Source: Scilla litardierei
Taxonomy: Eukaryota; Streptophyta; Magnoliopsida; Asparagales; Asparagaceae
DNA: 64,000 bases
Direction of reading: 5' to 3'
Assembly: GCA_030789695.1 (NCBI GenBank)
Contig: CM061142.1
Span: forward strand, 568,903,281-568,967,280
A program made the position numbers and the translations under genes. Below the pieces are notes generated by a model, which saw only the letters and a list, made by a program, of their open reading frames with translations, was not told where the DNA came from and made no database searches. This document shows, piece by piece, positions 23,016-33,000 of the stretch (positions are counted from its first letter, which is position 1; each line of letters begins with the position of its first letter).

Positions 23016-24077
23016 TCAGAGCCGGGAATTGAATAGGAGGACTTTATCTCCGACCTTGAAGTCCATGACGGTGATGCGTGCGTCGTGGAGGATTTTAGTC
23101 CTTTCCTTATAAATCCTTGAGCTCTTATAAGCATCACGTCTAATCTCATCAAGCTCATTAATGTCTAAGAGTCGCCTCACCGCCGCACTCTTGTAGTCAT
23201 AGTTGAATGTCTTAATAGCCCAATATGCGCGGTGCTCCAACTCTACCGGCAAGTGACAAGCTTTTCCATAAACAAGTCGGTACGGTGTGGTGCCAATAGG
23301 AGTGCGAAAGGCCGTACGATAAGCCCATAGTGCATCGTTCAATTTCATTGACCAATCTTTTCTAGATCTATCTACGGTCTTTTCTAGAATTTGCTTGATT
23401 TCTCGGTTTGACACCTCCACTTGGCCACTCGTTTGGGGATGGTATGCCATGCCAACTCTATGATTCATCCCATATCTTTTCAACATGGCTTCAAATTTGT
23501 TCTATATAAAGTGGCTTCCCCCATCGCTTATCAAAGTACGAGACACTCCAAAGCGTGGGAAGATGTTTTGCTTTAAAAACTTGGATACCACCCTCGCATC
23601 ATTAGTAGGGGTCGCAATGGCTTCCACCCATTTAGAGACGTATTCCACGGCTAATAAGATATACTTGTTTCCATTGCTTGACGGAAAAGGTCCCATGAAG
23701 TCCACTCCCCAACAATCGAATAGCTCAATTTCTAGAATGGGCCTCATCGGCATCTCGTTTCGCCTTGATATATTCCCGGTCTGTTGGCATCGATCACATC
23801 CCTTGACGAAGTCATGCGTATCCTTGAACATGGTCGGCCAAAAGAATCCGCATTGCAATATCTTAGCGGTGGTCTTAGATGAGGCGTGATGTCTCTCGCA
23901 TGGCATACCATGGCAATGCAAGATGATTGACGTGGCCTCATCCTTGGAAACACATATCCGGATAACACCATCCTTGCAAATCTTGAAGAGATACGGATCT
24001 TCCCAAAAATAATTACGGACTTCGTGCATAAACCTCCTCTTTTGTTGCTGGGCATCCCACATGGTTTTATCCCACAA
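23016..24077 (-). pseudogene. Athila integrase
   Basis: Covers the zinc-binding HHCC domain ([12 protein letters not shown], then CDRCQQTG) and the DDE core: Asp in [12 protein letters not shown], Asp in LISDGGSHF, and Glu in [12 protein letters not shown]. It inserts new element cDNA into host DNA. The core is split by a TAG at about 23500 after SHFI. A frameshift near 24085 separates it from RT-RNase H. Otherwise the catalytic residues are in place. Confidence 0.85.
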
Positions 24078-25484
24078 GCCAAATAATTAACGAGATCCGC
24101 ATACCAAGGCACTTCTCCGGGCCTTATGGCATATAGCCTCTCACCGACAAAGGTGTCATCGATATGCAAACTCTCATCCTCCTTGTCGCGAACAAGTCTA
24201 GATAAGTGGTCTGCCACAACGTTGTCTGTCCTCTTCTTGTCTCTAATCTCCAAGTCAAATTCTTGCAACAAAAGTATCCATCTTATCAATCTTGGTTTTG
24301 CCTCTTTCTTGCTTAGAAGATACTTTAATGCCGCATGGTCGGTGTGGACAATAACCTTGGATCCAAGGAGGTAGGAACGGAACTTGTCGATGGAGTAGAC
24401 AACCGCTAAAAGCTCTTTCTCGGTGGTAGTATAATTTTTCTGCGCGTCGTCTAATGTTTTGCTAGCATAGAATATAGCATAAAGCTTTTTGTCTTTCCTT
24501 TGTCCTAGCACCGCCCCAATGGCTTGGTCACTTGCATCACACATAAGCTCGAAGGGAAGGCTCCAATCCGGCGGTTGTATAATGGGGGCGGAAATGAGCG
24601 CTTCCTTCAATGTATTAAACGCTTGCAAACACTCTCCTGAAAAGACAAAGGGGGCATCTTTAGTAAGTAAGGAAGTAAGTGGCCGAGCAATTAGGGCAAA
24701 GTCTTTGATAAAGCGGCGATAAAACCCCGCATGACCAAGGAAGCCTCTAATGTCCTTTACATTAATAGGAGGAGGGATTTTTTCGATTACCTCAACTTTC
24801 GCCTTATCAACTTCAATCCCTCTAGAGGACACAAGATGCCCAAGCACTATCCCCTCAGTGACCATAAAATGACATTTTTCCCAATTAAGAGTGAGATTGT
24901 TTTGTTGGCATCGTTTGATGACTTTTGTAAGATTAGCCAAACAAGAATCAAACTCACTTCCATACACAGAAAAATCATCCATGAAGACTTCCATAATATT
25001 TTCAATGTAATCAGAAAAGATTGATCTCATGCACCTTTGAAAAGTGGCGGGAGCATTACAAAGTCCAAAGGGCATTCTACGATAGGCATATGTACCATAA
25101 GGACATGTGAAAGTGGTCTTTTCTTGCTCATCTTCATGCAAGGGAATTTGAAAGAACCCCGAATACCCATCCAAATAACAAAAGTATTTATGTCTAGCAA
25201 GGCGTTCAAGCATTTGATCAATGAAGGGTAATGGGTAATGGTCTTTTCGGGTGGCCTTATTTAGTTTCCTATAATCAATACACATCCGCCATCCCGTGAC
25301 AGTGCGTGTAGAGATGGGCTCTCCTTTTTCGTTTTTATAACGGTCATCCCCCTTTTTTGGGGACAACGTGAACGGGGCTAATCCACCGGCTGTCAGAGAT
25401 GGGATAGATGATACCGACTTCAAGTAATTTAAGAATCTCTTTCTTAACCACCTCCTTCATGTTAGGGTTCAACCGCCTTTGAGG
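24078..25484 (-). pseudogene. Athila reverse transcriptase and RNase H
   Basis: RT motifs in order: [24 protein letters not shown], the [11 protein letters not shown] block, and FMDDFSVYG with the catalytic DD. RNase H follows with [25 protein letters not shown] and [10 protein letters not shown], then a linker. The open frame runs from 25423 to 23744. The first part ([12 protein letters not shown]) lies in another frame after an in-frame TAG at about 25484, with a shift near 25370 in a run of six or more G/C bases (PKKGG). Gypsy RT-RH normally follows protease in one polyprotein. Confidence 0.88.
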
Positions 25485-26270
25485 CTATATCGAGGTGGCT
25501 TCAGTGTTATCCAAGTGGATTCTATGCGTGCAAAGCCTAGGGCTTATTCCTTTAAGGTCAGAGATGGTGTAGCCAAGCACATCTTTGTAACTCCTAAGGA
25601 CGTCTAGGAGTCTTTCAAGTTGATCATGGGTGAGGTGGGCATTAACAATCACCGGAAAGGTCAATTTACTACCCAAGAAAGCATACCTTAGATTTGGTGG
25701 TAATGGTTTTAGCTCTACCTCAGGAGGCGCTGTACCCTCTACTTCCTCTGCTTGTGAGAGTTCGGCTTCTTCATCAATATCTGAGTCTAGTTCCTGCTCA
25801 TGCGGTGCGCTCTCGTGTGGAGGCTCAGATTCGCTTCTTGGTGAGGACGGTGCATCGGAATAGACGCTGCACACCTCCGTGTGGGCATGGATGTGGTCAC
25901 CATTGTGCTCCGGTCCAAGCCTGAGATCAAGAGATGCGTCAATGAGTTCACAAATATAAGAGTAAGGGTTGTAGAGTGTACTTCCATGTATTTCGGCTTG
26001 ATCAATGGATTCCTCGGAAGAGTAATACTCTTCGATGCATGTTCCGCCATTTTCAAAATATAATTTGCCATCCCTCACATCAACTCTGATGTTGCCCTCT
26101 ATAGTCCCTTCCGGGGAAATTTGATCCATCACAAAAATGGCAAATCGTTGCTCAATGGGGTCCTCGATATCAACAGCGAATGCCCCTGTGGCATGGACCT
26201 CATCAACAAGTTCTTTAAGAAGGCTCGCAAAGGAGTCATCATCTCCCGGGCTTGACTCAGTCATTAACAT
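25485..26270 (-). pseudogene. Athila pre-RT region of pol
   Basis: A 261-residue frame ending at the TAG before RT. The N-terminal half is acidic and of low complexity (Glu/Asp/Ser). The C-terminal part has LKPLPPNLRYAFLG, then PVIVNAHLTHDQ, GYTISDLKGISP and a CTHRIHL box, the standard lead-in to RT in Athila. Protease motifs (D-S/T-G) are not seen. Confidence 0.7.
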
Positions 26271-26432
26271 TGCCTCCCCGACGTTCCTGTTAAGATCTTA
26301 TAGAGAATTCTGGGAAAGCAAGTAAATTGGGCAGCAAACAGAGTCAAAAAGGAAAAATAAAGAAAGATGGATGTGTAGATGGTGAGAGATAACCGGGTGA
26401 TCAAAATCAAAAACCGTCAAATTCCATCCCCG
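26271..26432 (-). other. Athila shortened leader; gag and protease missing
   Basis: Only about 160 bp separate the primer-binding site from the pre-RT frame, where a complete Athila carries roughly 2 kb of gag and protease. The sequence shows no gag motif, so the gene was deleted at or near 26271. Confidence 0.65.
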
Positions 26433-26450
26433 GCAACGGCGCCAAAAACT
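26433..26450 (-). promoter_or_regulatory. Athila primer-binding site (Asp-tRNA type)
   Basis: Directly inside the 5' LTR the minus strand reads AGTTTTTGGCGCCGTTGCCG. TGGCGCCGTTGCCGGGGA is the complement of the 3' end of plant Asp-tRNA (GTC), the usual primer for Athila elements. This places the 5' LTR on the right and the element on the minus strand. Confidence 0.9.
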
Positions 26451-27500
26451 TGATCGACGCCCCGGTATGCACACGCAACCTGGACGAGCGACTCGTAGTC
26501 TTACCGCAAGCGCACGACGTAGTGGCGAGCGGGTATCGAACTCAGGGAGGAACAATGACAGTGTCTCTTTCCAATCACCTAGCTATCAAAATGGTCGAAA
26601 ATAATTTGGGGTAAAATTGTCACAATCATTCGAATGTCGATAGAAATATCAATGAAATAAAGCGCCTAGGGATAGGGAATCCCCGCTACGGACCGTATCT
26701 CATCGTTGTGATTCGTAGGTTACATCATTGCTAGACTTGAATTTTAGGTGAACTAGTCGCAACTTAGTGTAGAACCAAGCTCACGCTCTCGCGCTATTTC
26801 CGGTCTATAGAAAACCTAGGGTAGGGCCCAATCTCTTACAAACCCTAACCTAAGCCGCTAGCGTGAAGAATGACATCATCGTTCAACCATATCTCGAGCC
26901 CACTCTCGTGAAAACTCGAGCTACGACCTAGGTTGAGATAGTTCCTACCCGTCCAATCTCTTGCAAACGGGTATTGGTATAGAATTACGATTGAAAACCC
27001 TAGCCTTGGTCCAATCTCTTGCAAACCAATTCTAGAGGGATCCAATCGTAAATCTAAATCGAATTTCTAGGGCTTCCTATCAATCGGGACCCAATCTCTT
27101 ACAAATCCCAATCAATATAAATCCCTAGCTATCCGTAATTAATCAATCCCAACCTAACCATAATCAATTCTAGCAAGAATTTCACCAATTCATCACAATT
27201 TAGAAATAGGGTTCATAGGGTTCATCCCTATGCCCCAGGACAATAAAACTACTCACTAATCATCATGCAATTTATAAGAAATTCAATAGCAAAATCAACA
27301 CAATTCATTGCAATAGAGAAGTTATCAACAAAAATACGGTTTTTGATAAGAAAAGAGACAAACCAATGAGAACCCAATAGCATCCAACAAAAATAACCTT
27401 TTAATCTCCAAGAGAAAAGCTAAATCTATTGATCTAAAAAGCTCTCTAAAAAAGGCTACCAAAAGTATCAAAAAGTTCTCCTAAACTAGGGCAAAAACTG

Positions 27501-27510
27501 GGTTTAAATA
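27501..27510 (-). promoter_or_regulatory. TATA-like box of Athila 5' LTR
   Basis: Minus strand TATTTAAACC preceded by GAGGGG. It is the only TATA-like string downstream of the palindromes. It falls inside the segment deleted from the 3' LTR. Confidence 0.45.
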
Positions 27511-27595
27511 CCCCTCAAAATTGCCCAAAAAATCGTGACAAAAATGCCCCTGCGCAGCCCAGAAATCGCAGTTTACGCAGCAAGCGGGGCGGCTC

Positions 27596-27940
27596 ACTCG
27601 ACCGAGTGACAAATGTCACTCGGCCGAGTGACAAACCCTGTACAATTACAGTAAGTTGGGGATTTTTGGGGGTCTGTCTTCAGAGGTGACTCGGCCAAGG
27701 GGCATTTCTTGCTCGGCCGAGTCGGAACCGTCAAAAGCCTGTACATTTCCAGTAAGTCGGCCTTTTTTGATGGTGGATTTTCCATGCCACTCGGGCGATG
27801 CGATCTTCATACTCGGCCGAGTGGGATATCGTCCCTCGGCCGAGTGCACACCCAATTCCTTCTGTTGGAGCGTGTCCGGTCTGGTCGGCCGAGCGGTCTT
27901 CTTGCTCGGCCGAGTGAGTGATTCACTCGGCCGAGTGAGA
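27596..27940. repeat. ACTCGGCCGAGT palindromes, Athila 5' LTR
   Basis: About nine copies, including perfect CACTCGGCCGAGTGA-type words at about 27617 and 27925. They lie 90-430 bp upstream (on the minus strand) of the TATA-like box. Confidence 0.9.
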
Positions 27941-28243
27941 TGCTGCAAATGCCCAATCTTCATCGTTTCGCTTCCTCGTCGCTCCTACGAAGTTCCTTCC
28001 TCTTTCACTTGTCTCCCATCGCCGAATAGTCCTCAGAGAAGCCTTGGGTGACACTCTGGAGTGGGTGCAAATCCTCTTGATCTCAAAATCACTCCGAATC
28101 GCTCCATATCTCCTGAAATACGACAAAAACAAGAAATCGTGAAAAGCATCGCAATATTGTCGAATAATCGTGAAAAACGCGATATGAGCGATCAAAGCGG
28201 CATGCAAACATGCAGAAAAAGGGTGTAAAATACGGAGTGATCA

Positions 28244-29555
28244 TCTATCTTCAGCCCAAGATCATTCTATGTTTGATCTGGCCAGTTGACTGATGTTGTA
28301 TTTACAGTCGCATGTCCAAGGACCAGTCGACTGTAAATGCTTCTACAGTCGCATGTCCATGATTCCTCTGCATGACTTGCTCTCTGGAATATTTATCATT
28401 CTAGTGCCAGTTGACTGATGTTGTTTTTACAGTCGATTGTCCAGTGACACAGTCGACTGTCAATGCTTCAACAGTCGTCTGTCTTTGAGCTTCTCTGCAG
28501 ACTCTACTCTCTGGAAAATGTCAGGGTATGTGACAGTCGTCTGTAGAAGGAATTACAGTCACCTGTTGGATTTACAATCGACTGTCTTCTCTTCATCAGT
28601 CGCTTGTCCTGTATTCCCAGACTTTTCTGAGACTTTCACAACTTACCTAGATTACGGCCAGTCGCCTGTAGAAGGAGTTATAGTCGCTTGTTGGTTTAAT
28701 AGTCGACTGTCCATGTGGTGAGTTACCGTTTGAATTCTCACCTACCCTCTGACACAGTGCAGCATTCGACTGTGTTTTGTTCAACAGTCGACAATCGCGT
28801 GTGAAAATTCTATCCGTTAGCTGGTTCTCAACGGATTTCAAAGGGACTTTTGGGGATTTACTTTGAGGGTTTTGAGAAAACTATAAATCTAGCCTCTACT
28901 GTTCCATTGAGAGGTAACTCATTTGCTCAACCATTTAAGCTTTCAATCTTCCAAGATCAAAGCTCTCAAAAATCCTAAAGCCCTAGAATTCCTATCTTTC
29001 ATCTCTTGCTCTCCAACCTAGAACCAAAGAGAAATCTTCTAGGCATTTGGTGCAGTCAAGAGAAAGGGCTTTCCTCTCTTCCAAGAGAGTCATTCAACAC
29101 ACATCACACTCTCTTTCAAGTTCTACTTCAAGGCATAGGTGATTGTAAGTGTTGTTTATTTCATAACTTTCGTTATTTGATTTACTCTCGGGTTGTGAGA
29201 GTGGTTTACTTGCTCCCAAGTTGTGGGAGTCAAGATCAATCGAGTGTATTTCGATTTCACTTGTAGGGTTGCTACAAGTGGGTTTTAAGGAAACCCCAAG
29301 TTAGGGTTCTAACTTGAGTATCCGGTGGTATCCGGGTGGAAGGGACGTAGGATTATCAGGAACAAGTCGGAAATTGACTTGGGTAATCCGAACCCTTGAA
29401 ACATCTCTGCGTTTGCATTGTTTCTTTTTTAGGTTTAATTTTCATTTCGCACTTTATTGTTGGTTAGGAATTTAATTTGGTGTAACTATCATTTTAAATT
29501 GTATAAACACTATTCAACCCCTTCTAGTGTTTTCCTCATAGCCAGGGACCTTACA
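28244..29555 (+). repeat. S1 5' LTR, second part
   Basis: Resumes with the TSD copy TCTAT at 28244-28248 and continues to ...GACCTTACA at 29555. It holds CAGTCGACTG-type palindromes (about 28290-28800), a TATA box TATAAAT at 28882-28888, and the R/U5 part. Compared with the 3' LTR it lacks about 25 bp between palindromes near 28700. Confidence 0.9.
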
Positions 29556-29574
29556 ATTGGTATCAGAGCGCTGG
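29556..29574 (+). promoter_or_regulatory. S1 primer-binding site
   Basis: ATTGGTATCAGAGCGCTGG directly after the LTR end. TGGTATCAGAGC is the perfect initiator-Met tRNA complement used by copia elements. Confidence 0.95.
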
Positions 29575-29583
29575 TTTAAAGCT

Positions 29584-31920
29584 ATGGCATCCAACAACAA
29601 TAACGTTCCTCCAATGACTTCGTACAACAATCACGATCGTGATAGAGCGTCCATCCTCTTCGAAGGACAATCAACGGTTCGTCCTCCGCGTTTCAATGTC
29701 ACGAATTTCGGCTATTGGAAATGCCGGATGGAGACGTTCCTAAGTAGTGCTTCTCTTTGGAGAACCCTCCACAAGGAATACATCGAACACTCCGAAGAGG
29801 ATTATGACAAATGGACGACTTCCGAGAAGTCCACCGAAGTTAACAACGCCAAGGTAATGAACGCTCTTCATTGTGCGTTGGATCCGGATGAGTTCAACAA
29901 GATATGTACATGTAAGAGTGCATATCAATTTTGAAACCATCTCGTCGTTACCCATGAGGTAACGAATAAGGTAAAACTTTCTAAACTATATGTTGCTGTA
30001 CAAAATTTCGATGTGTTTCACATGCAGGAAAATGAGAACATAGCAATAATGTATGGAAGATTTACCGACATCACCAATGAGCTCGAAGCTCTTGGGCAAG
30101 TCTACTCCCAACAAGATAAGGTAAGGAAGATCATAATAGGAATGACCTCCAAATGGGAAAGAAGAGCTATCTCCATCGAGGAGGTCAACGACATGAAGAA
30201 TTACAATGTGGTTAATCTCATCGGTACTCTCATGTCTTATGAAGTAAGACGGGAGAACCGATTGAAGATTCGAGCTATGATGAATCCAACGGAGGCAAAG
30301 AAGAAGGCATTAGCATTCAAAGCTAATTCTTCGTCCTTCGAAAGTGAAGAATCAGAAAAAGAGATGGACTTGGAGGAAATGGTGCAAATGGCGAAGAAGT
30401 TTCAACGTTTCTTTCACAAAGGTAAATTTCCCTCCAAGAATAAATTTGATTCTACTAATAAGTCTACATCTCTTTGTTTTAAGTGTAACAAGCTAGTGCA
30501 CATCAAGAAGGATTGTCCAATGCTCCGAAACAAAGAGAAGTGGAAGGCACCAAAGTACCACAAGTCGGACAAATTCAAGAAAGACAAGAAGAAAGGACTT
30601 GTCGGTACGTTTGATGACTCAAGCAAGGATTCCTCAAGCGAATCCGAGGATGAGAAGGGTGAAAGCGCCCACATGTGCTTCATGGCACGAGAAGACCCAC
30701 TCTCCGATGAGAGTGATAGCGACATAAATGAACCCGAGGTAACTATAGATGAACTTCGGATATCTAACAAAGAACTATTTTCTAAGTATCAATCTCGCAT
30801 GCGTATATTTACTAGTTTAAAGAAATTATCTGTTAGCAAACCATCCATACCATGCATTATCAACAATGACACCATTATTGATACATTAACTCTTGAGCAA
30901 GCAAATTTAGCTTCTCAAAATGTCACTTTGAGAGATGAGGTGAATACCCTCAAATCTCAACTAGATCAAACGTATCCTAAGGATAATAGTGATCTAGCTT
31001 CACGATACACACAATTGGGTTTAGAGAATGACTCTCTTAAAACCCAAGTGCACGAGCTCAAAGCACGGGTGTCCACCTTAGACACCAATATTTATTCTCT
31101 TAAGGAGAAATATGAGCTCATGTCCTTCTGTGTTATGAGATTTAACAAGGAAAAAGGACAATTGGATGATTTGCTCACAAATCAATTTTCGGCCACACAT
31201 CGTGTTGGACTTGGTTATGTGAAAGCGAATGCATCCAATGCTCGCACCTCCTATAGTGGCATTAGTATAGATTTCGTGAGGCCAACCTCCGGTGCGTCCA
31301 CAAGTGGTGTCAAAGACACTGTGGGTAGCAAACCTACCAAGAAATCCACCACTTCACCATCGATTCCTTTTGGCAAGAAACCCGCTAAGGGTGGAAACCA
31401 AAAGAGAGGACATGCTTACATGTACACCAACCTTCATCCACGTAGGAAATTTTATACTTCACAAGTGGACACACATGACACATTTTATGCTCCACACCCA
31501 CGGACACGTGCAAATCCTCACATGAGAAATACTCATGCACGTGGCCCTACACACTCATATGCTCATGCGCATCATTCTTACATGTATGCACATCCACCAC
31601 ATGTCATGCATGCTCCATATGTTTCATACTACATGCATGTTCCTAAGCATGCATACAACCCACATATGTCTAATGCATATCCACCTCCTTATTCTTATGC
31701 TAGAACTCATGTTCCTAAGAAGCATGCACCACATAGAAATCAAACAATTGTGCATGCAACTAGGACAGGGACTCCCAAAACTTACACAATTTGGGGTCCC
31801 AAGAACACTAGTTTAAATGTTAGGAATGCTTATGTTGATTCCTACTTTAATGATGTAATAAATAGTGATAACTATGTTGGGAAGCGGAAGTCCACTTGGA
31901 CTTGGCTTCCAAATGGCTAA
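29584..31920 (+). pseudogene. gag: S1 gag polyprotein
   Basis: Starts at ATG 29584 (MASNNNNVPP) and runs to TAA at 31918-31920, broken by TGA at 29932-29934 in place of a conserved Trp (S2 has TGG). It has the copia Gag fold at the N-terminus (NFGYWKCRMETFL, then CTCKSAYQ). A basic region follows, then a CX2CX4HX4C zinc knuckle (CFKCNKLVHIKKDCP, about residue 300; the usual Gly is Val). A long coiled-coil-like middle comes next, then a His/Tyr/Ala-rich C-terminal region. The product forms the virus-like particle. The extended C-terminal half beyond the knuckle is a Sirevirus trait. Confidence 0.88.
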
Positions 31921-31974
31921 TCCTGTTGGACCCAACAAAAATTGGGTACCATGGGCTTATGGTATACTATGTAG
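31915..31974 (+). other. S1 gag-protease junction with stops
   Basis: A 60-bp segment from the final gag codon to TAG, followed by GTACCCAAG. Gag ends at TAA (31918-31920) within CTAAT. The protease frame, in the same phase as gag, opens just after TAG (31972-31974). The matching segment in S2 is 54771-54830, also 60 bp. An alternative frame reads NPVGPNKNWVP, which looks coding. Confidence 0.6.
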
Positions 31975-33000
31975 GTACCCAAGAAAAAGAAAGAGAGCAA
32001 TAAAGGTCAAATTAGCTCTAAAAGAAAAGGATGGATACTCGACAGTGGTTGCTCCAAGCACATGCCGAGAGATCCCTCATTACTCTCCGAAGTGATTAGC
32101 ATCAAGAATGGTGCAACGGTCACTTTTGGAGGTAATCAGAAGGGAACCATCATAGGAGTAGGTAAAGTCGGTAATCCTTCCAAACCACTTATTACTAATG
32201 TTATTTAGTTAGTGGTTTATGTCATAATCTTATCTCCATTAGTCAACTTTGTGACAAAGGTTACAAGGTTAACTTTGGAGAGGGTATGTGTGAAATTATT
32301 AATTTTGATTCACATGTCTTTTTTACCGGTATTAGGCGCAAGAATATTTATTATTTGAGCTTGCATAAAATCGTAGAACATTGCTTAGTTGCTAATACAA
32401 ATGAACAACTATTATGGCATTGCCGTTTTTGTCATGTTCATTTTAATCACTTATATAAGTTAGCTAAGCATGATCTAGTAAAAGGTTTTCCAAAAATTGC
32501 TTTTAGTAAGAAAAACTTTCGTGATTCATGTCAATGAGGTAAATTTAGTAAATCCTCTTTTAAACTTAAAGAAGGCATAACCACTAAGGGGCCACTAGAA
32601 TTACTTCATCTAGATCTGTTTGGGCCAACTAGAACCGCTTCTTTAGGTAATGCTTATTATGGATTAGTTGTTGACGACTTCTTACTTGGGTCTCATTTTT
32701 AATTAATAAAAATGAAGCCTTTGAGGAGTTTACCATATTTGTTAAGAAGAATCAAAATTTCTTAGTAACCACCATTATCACTATTTGTAGTGATCATGTA
32801 AGAGAATTTGAGAATGAGTCTTTCACAAAGTTTTGTGATGACACTGAGATAACTCACAATTTTTCTTTTCTTCGTGCACCACCACAAAATGGTGTTGTAG
32901 AGAGAAATAATATGACTCTTATTGAGTGTGCCCGTACCATGCTCTATGATAGTCATCTTGGAGTACAATTTTGGACAGAGGCGGTACACATGACATGTTA
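31975..33000 (+). pseudogene. pol: S1 protease and integrase, first part
   Basis: The protease active site WILDSGCSKHM lies at about 32032-32065 (Asp-Ser-Gly intact). A frameshift follows near 32210. The frame at 32286-32537 gives the integrase zinc domain (LLWHCRFCHVHF ... RDSC; one Cys position is changed). The DDE core then appears with LDLFGPT, a damaged ICSDHVREFEN and [10 protein letters not shown]. Several stops and a small deletion occur at about 32680. LTR C interrupts the gene at 33001. Confidence 0.8.

Larger units (their letters stand above)
15822..28243 (-). mobile_element. Athila-type gypsy element (minus strand)
   Basis: A 12.4-kb element with TSD TCTAT (15817-15821 and 28244-28248). 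LTR ends read TGATCGACGCC... to ...GGAGTGATCA on the plus strand. On the minus strand the order is 5' LTR (26451-28243), Asp-tRNA primer site, pre-RT region, RT-RNase H, integrase, basic tail, palindrome/TATA spacer, env-like gene, long 3' non-coding region, polypurine tract, 3' LTR. Gag and protease are absent. Pol and the env-like gene are broken several times. Confidence 0.92.
26451..28243 (-). repeat. Athila 5' LTR
   Basis: 1793 bp, full-length compared with the left LTR. On the minus strand U3 begins at 28243. The ACTCGGCCGAGT palindrome cluster lies at about 27940-27596, then a TATA-like TATTTAAACC at 27501-27510, then R/U5 with several copies of CCAATCTCTTGCAAA (read on plus) down to 26451. 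Point differences from the 3' LTR amount to a few per cent by eye. Confidence 0.9.

Noticed and set aside
19430..25231. Plus-strand frames across the Athila region
   Set aside because: All are mirror frames of the minus-strand pol and env-like genes, which carry clear motifs.
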